Shown: piece by piece, positions 32,979 to 42,776 of the stretch
Numbering within the stretch: the first letter of the stretch is position 1
Layout of the letters: each line of letters begins with the position of its first letter
Assembly: GCA_963926055.1 (NCBI GenBank)
Contig: CAWUVK010000003.1
Coordinates: 324,582 to 388,581, forward strand
DNA: 64,000 nt
Direction: 5' to 3'
From: CAJXJP01 sp963926055
Lineage (GTDB): Bacteria > Patescibacteriota > Gracilibacteria > BD1-5 > UBA6164
Notes under the pieces: generated by a model
The model's database searches: none
Seen by the model: only the letters and a program-made list of their open reading frames with translations
What the model was told of the DNA's origin: nothing
Made by a program: the position numbers and the translations under genes

Positions 32979-34268
32979 ATGAAAAATAATTTTAAACAAG
33001 CGTTCACACTCGTAGAACTTATCGTAGTAATAACTATTTTATCCATTTTGTCAACGGTAGCATTTATCTCGTTTAAATGATATTCAACTGAATCAAGAGA
33101 TACAAAAAGAAAAATAGATTTAGCAACTATTTCAAAATGATTACAAGTTTATTTACCTACAAATTGAGAACTCCCTGAACCATCAGAAACAAAAACAACT
33201 GTGAGTTTTAGCGGAACTACTTTAGTAACTCAATGATATGCTGGAGAAAGTGTATTAAATACTCTCTGATTACAAGAAGCTCAAGATCCAGTTGACGAAA
33301 CGTTTTATACGTATTCAATCAATGCAAATAATACAAAATTTCAATTAGTTTGATTTCTAGAAAATACTCAAACAGCAAATAATTTTTTAGAAAATAAATT
33401 ATTTGCAGATAATTCTAATAGAAATATTTACACAATTTGACAAAGTGTTTGAATATTATTTGATGAAACTAATACTCCGATTCAAGAATTATGAAATACA
33501 ACAGTTGAACTCGAAAATAATGCAACAGTGTATAAAACGGTATTAAATAAACAAAATATTATAACTGAGAGTGGAAGTACGCTCAAAACAAAAGTTTTAT
33601 GAGCACAAAAAAATCTTTACGGATGGAGAGCATTTGATCCAAATTGCAAAATCAATGATATAAAAATATGAAATCAAGTCTGGGCAGGGTGTAATTCTAC
33701 ACTTGGTGATTGATTTGAACGGGGGGAAGATGGATGAATTTGAAATTGTCTGATTTCAGATACATGAAATGATTCTGAATGTCCTGCTGAAAGTAGTATT
33801 ATGGCATCAAACGTGAATGCAAGTGAATCATTTACCAAAACAAACGAATATTGAGATAAAGAAGTAGATAATATTTATGGTAAATTTTACGGAATAAGTG
33901 AATTTTCAAGTGCTTGTCCAGCAGGTTGGAGTGTTCCTTCTGATTGAGATTTCTTAGAATTGGAGAATGAATTATGATGTACTGATTCTGAAAACAGTTG
34001 ACAAAGGTGTGATTGACTTGGTTGGAAAAATAATATTTCAAAAAATAAAGATAATAATGTAGTGAAAGCTCTACAACTTTCACTATCATGATGGAAAAAT
34101 CCATCGGGTTCTTATGCTGCTAGGTGATGATTATGAATATACGCATCAACAACCTCTATAGAATCATGAAAAATAACAATAAGATCATTTTTCAACAATG
34201 TATCAACAATAAATAATTTTAATTTACCTGATAATTCAAAATATTCAGTTCGTTGTATAAAAAATTAA
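32979..34268 (+). CDS. type IV pilin fused to FISUMP (C-type-lectin-like) domain, copy 1
   Basis: 429 residues. N-terminal MKNNFKQA-FTLVELIVVITILSILS is a class III pilin leader and helix. Residues 40-210 are a pilin-type stalk shared with copy 2. From about residue 213 (LYGWRAFDPNC) to the end lies a FISUMP-like domain (Fibrobacter paralogous domain, TIGR02145/PF09603): IGNQVWAGCNSTLGDG, ACPAGWSVPSD at 312, and the closing YSVRCIKN. Predicted surface-exposed adhesin on the pilus. Its C-terminal 60 residues use ordinary codons and many TGA glycines, unlike copy 2. A conserved upstream cassette precedes all three members. Confidence 0.85.
33361..33646 (+). repeat. 286-bp near-identical repeat, copy in FISUMP pilin 1
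   Basis: Same 286 bases as 38677-38962 with about 14 substitutions counted by eye and no gaps. It codes the pilin stalk (ENTQTANNFLENKLFADNSN onward). One homologous glycine is TGA here and GGA in the other copy, direct support for UGA=Gly. Confidence 0.85.
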
Positions 34269-34269
34269 A

Positions 34270-34301
34270 AAAAGAAGAAATAAAAATTATTTCTTCTTTT
34301 T
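34270..34301. terminator. terminator between convergent genes
   Basis: AAAGAAGAAAT / ATTTCTTCTTT stem with T run, between FISUMP pilin 1 and the minus-strand nucleotidyltransferase-like gene. Confidence 0.7.
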
Positions 34302-35040
34302 ATATTATTTTATTTCTGGTTTCTTTTCTGATATCTCAGTTATGAAATTTTAACATATCGTTTGAAATAATTATTCCGTAGGGTTTTCAGATTTTTTTAT
34401 AATGTGTGAGTGTTTTTGGTAAAAATATTTTTTTTAATATTTTTTCGATGAAATTTCAAATTTTAGAATTATTTTTTTCTGGAAAATTTCTAGAAAATTT
34501 TATATATTTTTTATTTTCAGAAATATTTTTTTTATATTCTAAAAAATCTGCCCAAGAATTATTTTGTGAAATAAAATCTTCATAGGTATTATTTATATTC
34601 ACAATTGGCTTAAAATGAAGAACCCAATTGTATAAATAAATATCTTTGTCGAGTGCAAAACTTTTGAAATCCAGAGCATTTGTCGTAGAAAAAAAACTTA
34701 AACAAAATCTTCCAGCATGATGTCTGTCATCTTTTCTAACTCTTAAAATTTGAAAAATAAATGTCACAAGTATTCTTACAATCCATAGTCTATTAGGAGT
34801 CGAAACGATATAGAGATCTATATCAGAACTGTTTTTTGCGCAATTCATCGCAATAGTATTTCCAACTCAAATCATACGAAGACCAGGAATCCATAAAATA
34901 TATTTAAAATATTTTTCACATTTTTTATAAAAATATTTCTCTATTTTTCAAGGTTTTTTCGCAACTTGAAACATTTCTTCAAATAATTTTTGCTGTGATT
35001 GGCTCGGAGAAAATCATTTTAAATCGCTTGAAAAATTCAT
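34300..35040 (-). CDS. nucleotidyltransferase-superfamily-like protein
   Basis: 246 residues. Near residues 55-76 IRMIGVGNTIAM is followed by CAKNSSDIDLYIVS: the hG[GS]-x(9-13)-Dh[DE]h motif of the polymerase-beta-like nucleotidyltransferase fold. The remainder is aromatic- and Lys-rich with conserved-looking HHAGRFCLSFFS and a basic C-terminus. No partner antitoxin-like gene (MNT/HEPN) is adjacent, so a minimal nucleotidyltransferase toxin-antitoxin role is not supported. The GNT motif glycine preceding it is TGA. Substrate unknown. Divergent from the superoxide-reductase gene. Confidence 0.6.
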
Positions 35041-35116
35041 TTTGTAAAAATTAGGTTTTTGGTTAAAATAGGGTTCAATTTAAATATATACTTTTTCTAT
35101 TTCTTTTCAATAAATT

Positions 35117-35569
35117 ATGAGATATTTATGTACACAGTGTAATTATATTTACGACGAAACACAAGGAGAAGAAGATTTTGACCAAGGAACGAGTTTTGAT
35201 AAGCTTTGAGATTATTTCACTTGTCCAGTTTGCGGAGCTGAAAAAGATGAATTTCACGGAATAGAAGAAGAAATAAATTATATTCCTGAAGATCCTAGAG
35301 ATCCACTTGAAATAGATCATTTTATTGAAACGCAAGTCATAGGTGATAAATTAAAAGTAATCATTTGAAATGAAATTCATCCGATGTGAGATTCTCATAG
35401 AATCGCAGCAATGAGTTTATACGATGAATATGGTGATTTAATCGAAACAAAATTTATGCAGCAAGATGTTGATCCGGTCGTAGAATTTGATTTTGATGAT
35501 TTAGGTGAATATGAAATCAGGGTACAATGTAGTTTGCATGGAATTTGGGGAAAGAAATTTGTTCAATAA
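35117..35569 (+). CDS. rubredoxin-superoxide reductase fusion
   Basis: 150 residues. Residues 1-45 form a rubredoxin Fe(Cys)4 site: YLCTQCNYIYDETQG and FTCPVCGAEKDEF. The rest is a superoxide reductase (neelaredoxin/desulfoferrodoxin centre II) domain: a first His in LEIDHFIE, then NEIHPMGDSHRIAAMSLYD with the HPMxxxH pair, and CSLHGIWGKK with the C-x-x-H ligand pair at the C-terminus. It reduces superoxide to peroxide in the cytoplasm without making O2, usually in anaerobes. Here the electron donor (rubredoxin) is fused, so no separate donor is needed. Monocistronic, start ATG 35117. Confidence 0.88.
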
Positions 35570-35679
35570 TTGCCTTTTACAATATAGTATGATAATATAA
35601 TCGTACTATTATTCTTTAGTGTCAGCTAATAGTTGCAAAATTATTATTTGCATTGCTTGAGAAAATAACAAACAAAAAT

Positions 35680-38166
35680 ATGAAAAAAACAGTGCTAGAA
35701 GTCCTCGTTGATAAAAAAAATCTCAAATGACCTGGTGTTTTTGAACATATTCTTATCGTTTTACATAAAGTATTTGACGATATTCCAAAACACAAATGGT
35801 ACAAAAAAAATAAAACTATACAACCGAATTTTTCTTTTGAAATAACAAAAATATGAAATAGAATTCGTTTTTTTATCGTGGTGCCAGATAAATATAGAAA
35901 TTTTTTGAGAAACCAAATTTATGCACATTATAATGATGTAGAAATCATAGAGGTTTCTGATTATCTAGAAAATATTCCAGCTGATAAAATGTATGTTGGG
36001 AAAGTCTGACTCAATAAAAATTATCTTTATAGTGTGAAAAGTTTTACTGAAATGCAAGAAGAATGAAGTAAAGATATGGTAGATCCATTTTCATCAATCA
36101 CTTCAGCACTCGGAAGAACTGGAACATATACACTCAATACTATTCAAGTTAATTTTACACCTGTAGATGACGCTGCTTGGAAATCTAATGCACAAGAAAT
36201 AGCAGATATTATTCGCTCGAAACATCCAGCTTTTGTGAAAAAAATGATGTTAAGTAAATATTTTTTCTTATTAAAAATATTTTTATTCCCATTTGCGATT
36301 TTTGCAAAATTAGTTGGACTAATCTTTCAAAAATCTGATGAAGAATCAGAATGATCTGATGGTTGAGACGATGAAGACAAAAAAGAAGAATTTTTTATGC
36401 AAAAAATTTCTAAGGGATGATATAAAACCTCTATTCATCTCATTCATGCTTGAGAAGATCCTGTGGAAGCTAAATCTTCTATTAGAGAAATATTTTCAAC
36501 TCTCCACGTATTCTCAAATTTTTGATGAAATTCATTTAAATTTTTCTGATTAAAAAGTGATGAATCTACAATAAATTGCGCAAAAAATAGATCTATTTGT
36601 TCATCTGCTGATATTTTATCTACCAGCGAATTATCAGGTTTAGTTCATCTTCCTACGAGTTATGTAAAAACTCCTCAAATTAACTGGGTTTCTGCTCGTG
36701 CGTTTGAACCACCTTCAAATTTACCAATTATTGACCCTGATTTAACAGATGATATAGAACCAGAAACAAATCTCACTCCACTTTGAAAAACTAATTTTCG
36801 TGGTACAAATATGAGTTTTTGAATGTGACCAAGTGATAGAAGGAGACATGTTTATATTATTTGAAAAACTGGGATGGGGAAATCTACTCTTTTAGAAAAT
36901 ATGATTATTGATGATATTTTGAAAGATAGATGAGTTGCAGTAATTGACCCACATGGAGATTTGGCTGAAGCTGTTATTGGGCATATCCCTAAATCTAGAA
37001 CCAATCAAACGATTATTTTTGATCCAAGTGATACAAACTGGCCAATTGCATTTAATATGCTCGAAGATGTTATTCCTGAACATAGACCTCTGGTTGCTTC
37101 TGGTTTAGTAGGGATTTTTAAAAAAATATTCTGAGATTCTTGGGGACCAAGACTCGAACATATTTTGAGAAATACCGTTTTAGCATTATTGGAATATCCA
37201 AATACAACGCTTATTTCTATTCCTTTAATGCTTACAAGTGAAGTATATAGAAACAAAGTAGTAAATAAAATAAAAGACCCGGTTGTAAAAAAATTCTGGA
37301 CAGGTGAATTTGCAAAAATGGCACCAAACCAAAAAGTAGAAGCTGCTGGGCCAATTCTTAATAAAGTAGGTCAATTTCTTTCAAGTTCTATTTTGAGAAA
37401 TGTTTTATGACAACCAAAAAATAGTTTTTCTATTCGTTGGGCAATGGATAATGGAAAAATCATTATAGTAAATCTTTCTAAAGGGAAAATCGGAGAAGAT
37501 GCCTCTAGTTTACTTGGTGCGATGATGGTAACAAAATTCCAAATGGATGCCATGAGTAGAGCAGATATTCCAGAAAATCAAAGAAAAGATTTTTATCTGT
37601 ATGTAGATGAATTTCAAAATTTTGCGACTGATTCATTTGCCACTATTTTATCCGAAGCTAGAAAATATAAACTCAACTTAGTAATGGCAAATCAATATAT
37701 CGACCAAATGCAAGAATCAGTTCGTGGAGCCGTATTTGGGAATGTTTGATCTCTGGTTTCATTTCAAGTTTGATATCATGATGCAAGTATATTAAAAGAA
37801 GTTTTTTCTGGAGAAGTTCTTGAAGAAGACTTAATGAATTTAAGTAAATATGATATTTATTTGAAACAATTGATTGACTGAATGCCATCAAATATTTTTT
37901 CTGCAGGAACATTTGCTCCTCATCCAAAAGAAGATGATGTATTTCAGGCAAGATATGAAAAAATATTAAAAGTGAGTCGTGAAAAATATTCTAAACCAAG
38001 AAGTTCAGTAGAAGCAAGAATTAATAAAACACTCTATGATATAGAAAAACTAGAAGACCAATGGGAAAAAAGAAAAGAAGAATATAAACAAAAAGAAAAA
38101 GAAGATAAAGCAAAAAAACGTATAGAAGAAAGAGAAAGAATGGAAGCTGAAGTTTCAAAAAAGTAG
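35680..38166 (+). CDS. VirD4/TraD-like type IV coupling ATPase
   Basis: 828 residues. N-terminal soluble domain (1-190), one or two membrane helices at about 193-216 (YFFLLKIFLFPFAIFAKLVG), an acidic patch, then an ATPase domain with Walker A IIGKTGMGKSTLLENMI near residue 396, VIDPHGDLAEAVI, and Walker B FYLYVDEFQNFATDS near 638. The Lys/Glu-rich coiled tail ends EAEVSKK. Members pump DNA or protein across the envelope in conjugation-like systems; DPHGDL and VDEFQNF are typical of TraD/TraG-type enzymes found in Patescibacteria. No relaxase or mating-pore genes are nearby. The VirB4-like ATPase is 25 kb away. Confidence 0.88.
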
Positions 38167-38201
38167 AATTTTTTATATAAAAAATTCTACTTTTTTTATT
38201 C
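38157..38201 (+). terminator. Rho-independent terminator
   Basis: Long stem AAAAAGTAGAATTTTTT / AAAAAATTCTACTTTTT with ATAT loop, ending the VirD4-like gene. Confidence 0.8.
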
Positions 38202-38261
38202 AATAATATTATATATTGTAAATACTAAAAAATTTTTATATATCCAGAAAATTATTAGACT

Positions 38262-38294
38262 AAAACTATTATTTTTACACAAAAAATACAAAAC
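38262..38294 (+). repeat. conserved upstream cassette of FISUMP pilin 2
   Basis: AAAACTATTATTTTTACAC then an A-run and TACAAAAC just before the ATG; near-identical to 63841-63872 (one A-run indel). A weaker version precedes copy 1. Likely shared promoter/leader. Confidence 0.7.
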
Positions 38295-39635
38295 ATGAAA
38301 AATAACTTACACAAAGCATTCACCCTTGTAGAACTCATTGTAGTTATCACGATTTTAGCTGTTTTATCAACGGTTGGATTTATTTCATTTCAAGGATATT
38401 CTACAGAATCTAGAGACACAAAAAGAATCAGTGACATTGCTACTATTTCAAAATGATTACAAGTCTACTTAGCTTCAAATTCTGTTGTTCCAGAACCATC
38501 AGAAACAAAAACAACTATTACTTTTAGTGGAAGCGAATTAGTTACTCAATGATACGCAGGCGAAAGTGTATTAAATATTTTAAGAGTAAAAGAAGCGCAA
38601 GATCCAATTGATGAAACATTTTATACCTATGCTACAAACCCAAATAATACAAAATTTCAATTAGTCGGATTTTTAGAAAATACTCAAACTGCAAATAATT
38701 TTTTAGAAAATAAATTATTTGCAGATAATTCTAATAGAAATATTTACACAATTTGACAAAGTGTTGGAATATTTTTAGATGATACAAATACTCCTATTCA
38801 AGAATTATGAAATACAGCAGTTGAACTCGAAAATAATTCAACCGTGTATAAAACAGTATTAAATAAACAAAATATTGTAACTGAGAGTGGAAGTACGCTC
38901 AAAACAAAACTTTTATGAGCTCAAAAAAATCTTTACGGATGGAGAGCATTTGATCCAAATTGTCCGATAGATGACATAAAAATATGAAACCAAATCTGGG
39001 CAGGATGTAACTCAACACTTGGAGATTGATTTGAATGGGGAAAACAAGATAACGAAAGTGATTGAATTATTTGAAGTTGTTATAACTATGATGGAATAGA
39101 TAATGTTTCAGATTCAGATTGTTCAATATGAAATCCAATTATGGCAAGTGATGCAAATCCAAAAGATTTTTTTGATGCAAAACAACCAGACGGAAAAAAT
39201 TCAAATCAAGATAGCGAATTTGATACGATATGGTGAAAACTCTATACATTTGAACAAGCAAATGATTCAGCTTGTCCAGCTGGTTGGAGTGTACCAAGCG
39301 ACAATCAATGGGAAGATTTAGAAACATACTTAAATGGTTGAACAAATTGTAGAAATGCTACAGATTGATGGCTATGTGATGGATTATGATGGAAATCACA
39401 TAATGCAAAAACTCATACGAATAACCTAGCAAATGCTTTAAAGATACCTTTAGCAGGTTATCGTTATACTGTTAGTTCTACGTTCGGCCGTCGTGGGGGC
39501 TATACGTATTTATGGTCTAGTACACCTAGTATTACTAATGCGTACCGCAGGACTCTATATTGGAATTACTCTACAGTATTCCGCGATACGTATAGTCAGG
39601 ATTACGGGTTTTCTGTTAGGTGTATAAAAAATTAA
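38295..39635 (+). CDS. type IV pilin fused to FISUMP domain, copy 2, with anomalous C-terminal segment
   Basis: 446 residues. MKNNLHKA-FTLVELIVVITILAVLS is the class III leader and helix. The stalk (about 40-210) is nearly identical to copy 1. FISUMP-like domain from about 213: IGNQIWAGCNSTLGDG, ACPAGWSVPSDNQW at 326, LPLAGYRYT-like LAGYRYTVSS at 388, YLWSSTPS near 405 and the final GFSVRCIKN. From about 39441 to 39632 codon use changes abruptly: Arg CGT/CGC/AGG, Gly GGC/GGG, no TGA, few A, and many NNC/NNT codons for Tyr, Phe, Arg and Gly. This resembles a diversified variable region; no reverse transcriptase or template is visible here. Surface adhesin on the pilus inferred. Confidence 0.85.
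38677..38962 (+). repeat. 286-bp near-identical repeat, copy in FISUMP pilin 2
   Basis: Pairs with 33361-33646, about 95% identical by eye, no gaps. Flanking sequence before and after diverges more, so the stalk segment looks homogenised or recently duplicated. Confidence 0.85.
39441..39632 (+). other. codon-anomalous C-terminal segment, candidate DGR variable region
   Basis: Within the FISUMP domain, adenine is sparse and codons such as TTC-GGC-CGT-CGT-GGG-GGC and TAC-CGC-AGG occur; neither fits the surrounding AGA/GGA/TGA usage. Position at the C-terminal end of a C-type-lectin-like fold matches variable regions of diversity-generating retroelements. No template repeat or reverse transcriptase was seen in the window. 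Confidence 0.5.
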
Positions 39636-39668
39636 AAAAAGAAGAAATTTAAAATTTCTTCTTTTTCT
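39636..39668 (+). terminator. Rho-independent terminator
   Basis: AAAGAAGAAATTT / AAATTTCTTCTTT stem with T run after FISUMP pilin 2; same stem as after copy 1 (34270). Confidence 0.75.
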
Positions 39669-39722
39669 ATTCTAAAGTAAAAAAACAAAAAGTTTGCAAT
39701 TAAAAAATTTTTTTTTAATATC

Positions 39723-39750
39723 TTGACATCATTTTTAAATTTTTTATAAG
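39723..39750 (+). promoter_or_regulatory. strong sigma70-type promoter for the CPA1 antiporter
   Basis: Consensus TTGACA at 39723-39728, 16-base spacer, TATAAG at 39745-39750. The predicted start of transcription falls about on the ATG at 39755, so the transcript would be leaderless, or translation starts at the in-frame ATG at 39773. Confidence 0.6.
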
Positions 39751-39754
39751 AATT

Positions 39755-41890
39755 ATGGAAGACGTTAGTTTTATGACGCAGACTTTATCGGTTTTATTTC
39801 TGTTATTTGTCTCAAGTTTTGCCTATATATTCAGTAAAAAAATAAATTTTCCATATACAGTATTACTTGTACTTATTGGGTTGTTATTGGTGCCACTTTC
39901 AAAAGTAGGCCTTTTTTCGTTTATTGACGATTTTCAACTCACTCCTGGGATTTTATTTTTTGTATTTTTACCGGTTTTACTTTTTGAATCTGCCTATAAT
40001 ATAAATTATAGACATTTAATGAAAAGTTGGAAATCAATAACAGCTTTAGCTATTTTTGGTTTACTTATATCAGCAATAATAATAGCGGGATGACTATTTT
40101 TTGTATTTCCACTTGTTGGATTAGAAATACCATTTATTATCTGTTTGCTGTTTTGAGTTTTAATTTCAGCAACTGATCCGGTTGCGGTATTATCAATATT
40201 TAAAAGTATTTGAGCTCCGAGAAAACTCGCACTTATTTTTGAATGAGAAAGTCTATTTAACGATGGGACAGCTGTAGCTGTATTTTTAGTAATTTTAGGA
40301 GTCATTTTAGAATGAGGAATTGTTAGTGGAGAAACCTATATATTAGGAGCTTGGAAGTTTCTGAGCATGTTGTTTGGATGAATATTATTTTGAGTATTTA
40401 CCGGGATATTTTTCTCAAAACTCATTGGAAAAATAAAAAATAATGAGGAAGTTGAAATAGTTTTAACTATGCTGTTAGCTCATTTTACTTTTATTCTTGC
40501 TGAACTTATTACTCATCATTTTGAATTCTTACCAATATCAGGAGTAATTGCTACCGTGATAGCCAGTATAATTATTTGAAATTATGGAAGATATAAAATC
40601 ACTCCGAGAGTAGAAGCTCATATGCAAAAATTTTGGGAATTCTTCGCGTTTGTTTCAAATTCAATTGTATTTATTTTACTCGGTTTAATCCTTTCTTCAA
40701 TTGACCAAACTCTCATAAACATGATCCCTATGATGTTGGTTGCTATTCCAGTTGTAATGATTGCCAGAGCCGTGAGTGTATATTTACCAATTGGGATTAT
40801 CAATGGATTTAAAATGGAAGAAGAAAATATTCCAAGAAGTTGGCAGCATTTACTTTCATGGGGAAGTCTAAGGTGAGCACTTGCTTTGATGATGGTACTA
40901 ATGATTCCAGGTGAATGAGAAGTTGATTTTGATAAAATGCTTGCATTTGAACAATCCGTTGGTTGGGAATATCCTTTTCATATAAAAGAATTCCTCTTGA
41001 TTCTTACGATTACAAATATAATGTTTACATTATTTGTAAAAGCTCCAACTATTTCTGTGATGATGAGAAAAATGTGAGTAGATAAACTCCATAAACTCGA
41101 AAGTTTTGAACACGAAGAAGGAAAAATTTTAGCGAATTTTAAAATTTTACAAAAACTCAATACTTCATATAAAAAAGCTTATCTTACACAAAACGAATAC
41201 GATGAACTCAAAAGTACATATACGCATCGTTTAAACAATGCTGTAGCAACTATGAAAGAGATTCTAAAAGATAGTAAGGCAGAGGCAGATACACTTATTA
41301 GAAGAGCGATTTCACTACATGCACTCGGAATTGAAAAACAATATTTAAAATCTTTATTTTTCTATAATGAAATAGATGAAAAAAATTTCAAATATATTTT
41401 GAGAAAAATAGAAAAACAAATGGAAAGAATTGAAAATGAAAACCCACAATTAAGAAAATTTTCAAAAGGGGAAATGGATTATGATTTTTTCTCTCGTTGT
41501 GCGATTCGTGCATTTAAAGATTCTACAAGTGTAGTAGATATGTACATCAGAAATAGAGCCAGAGTAATTATTACCAGAAAAGTAATCAAAGAACTCAAAG
41601 CCCTCAGCGAAATCGAATTTGGTTTTGATAATAGTATTTTTGAAGAAGTTATTACTCTGTATGCTTCATTTAACAAAGTAGCTGATGAAAAAAGAATCAA
41701 AATTTTTGTAGAGCACAAAGCCACTATAAATGCAGTAGAATCAAGATTAGTAAATAAATCTTTATTAAAATTAGAAGAACAAGTTATCAAAGATTTATAT
41801 AATAAAGAAATAATCACTCCAAAATTATATATAAAATTCAAAGAAGAAGTTGAATCAGAAATGTTTCAAGATGTAAAAACTATGATATAG
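39755..41890 (+). CDS. CPA1 Na+(K+)/H+ antiporter with large cytosolic tail
   Basis: 711 residues. About 12-13 membrane helices over residues 10-430; cation-proton exchange at the membrane for pH and Na+ homeostasis. ISATDPVAVLSIFKSIGAPR (about 136-155) and FEGESLFNDGTAVAVF (160-175) are the CPA1 signatures, with the ND ion-binding pair. After about residue 440 comes a 270-residue helical, Lys/Glu-rich cytoplasmic domain (KAEADTLIRRAISLHALGI, YASFNKVADEKRIKIFVE) typical of regulated NhaP/NHE-type proteins. A consensus promoter sits almost on the first ATG; ATG 39773 is an alternative start. Several helix glycines are TGA. Confidence 0.93.
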
Positions 41891-41897
41891 TTTTATA

Positions 41898-41929
41898 AAA
41901 AGTCGAGATGATTATCTCGACTTTTTTCT
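41898..41929 (+). terminator. Rho-independent terminator
   Basis: AAGTCGAGAT / ATCTCGACTT stem, GATT loop, T6, after the antiporter gene. Confidence 0.85.
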
Positions 41930-41948
41930 TTACAAACAGGCTTTTGTT

Positions 41949-41954
41949 TATAAT
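41949..41954 (+). promoter_or_regulatory. -10 element for ftsE
   Basis: TATAAT about 30 bases before the ftsE ATG; a TTTACA lies 14 bases further upstream, a short spacer. Confidence 0.35.
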
Positions 41955-41983
41955 ATAAATAAAATAATTTTTCAAAAAAAAAC

Positions 41984-42664
41984 ATGAAAGTAGATAATAT
42001 TTCTCTGGCTTTTAAAAATAAAACTATTCTTAAAGATATAAATATAGATATAAATCCTGGTGAATTTGTATTTTTAATTGGGTACTCTGGGAGTGGAAAA
42101 ACATCACTTATTCGTTCCCTTATTTGAGATTTTAAACCATCAACTTGAGAAATAATTTTAGATAATAATTTGGCACTGTATAGAAATTTAACAGAAGAAA
42201 CTCTTTTAGAATACAGGAGAAGTATCGGAGTAATTTTTCAAGATTATAAACTTTTAGAATCAAAAAAAGTCTATGAAAATGTCGCATTTGCAATGGAAGT
42301 TTGTGGATATACAGACGAAGTAATTCGTAAAAAAGTTCCAGAAGCATTAGAACAAGTAGGTCTGTTAATTAAAAAAGATAAATTTGTATACGAATTATCT
42401 GGTGGAGAAAAACAAAGAATTGCTATTGCTAGAGCCTTAGTTCATAATCCTAAAATTATTATTTGAGATGAACCAACAGGGAATTTAGATCCTGATACAG
42501 CTATGGAAATAATGAATATTTTTGAAGATTTAAATTCAGAATGAAAAACAATTATCTTAGCGACTCATGATTCTCACATCGTAAATAAAATGCAAAAAAG
42601 AGTTATCGCATTTAAAGATAAATGAGTATTTTACGATACTGTAAATGGAAAATATGAAATATAA
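41984..42664 (+). CDS. ftsE: FtsE-like ABC ATPase
   Basis: 226 residues. Cell-division ABC ATPase that with FtsX controls peptidoglycan hydrolases; LolD/MacB-type enzymes are close relatives. Walker A LIGYSGSGKTSLIRSL at about 31-46, Q-loop VIFQDYKLL, signature YELSGGEKQRIAIARAL at about 134-150, Walker B IIIGDEPTGNLD, and the H-loop LATHDSHIV. The ABC and Walker glycines include TGA. FtsX is not adjacent; the next gene (42777) has a single helix and is not an FtsX. Terminated by a hairpin repeated exactly at 43325. Confidence 0.85.
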
Positions 42665-42696
42665 AAAAGCTACAAAAATTTGTAGCTTTTTTTATT
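42661..42696 (+). terminator. Rho-independent terminator (identical to 43325 copy)
   Basis: AAAAAGCTACAAA / TTTGTAGCTTTTT stem overlapping the ftsE stop. The same sequence of about 35 bases occurs after the next gene. Confidence 0.8.
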
Positions 42697-42776
42697 GAAA
42701 ATTATTTTTTAAAATAAATTGTTATTATATATAAATTAAATATTATATATAATAATTTATTATTATTTAAATAAAC

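Noticed and set aside
34300..35040. Minimal nucleotidyltransferase/HEPN toxin-antitoxin pair.
   Set aside because: The protein is twice the size of a typical MNT toxin-antitoxin subunit and no HEPN gene is adjacent.
8855..38166. An integrated conjugative element bounded by the VirB4- and VirD4-like genes.
   Set aside because: Housekeeping genes (ftsA, ftsZ, nusA, hisS, pil genes) lie between, with no integrase, relaxase or att repeats.
39441..39632. Horizontal transfer as the only explanation of the codon shift.
   Set aside because: The frame, fold and ending GFSVRCIKN stay in register with copy 1, and flanks are native; a local diversification mechanism fits better. Transfer of a template is not excluded.
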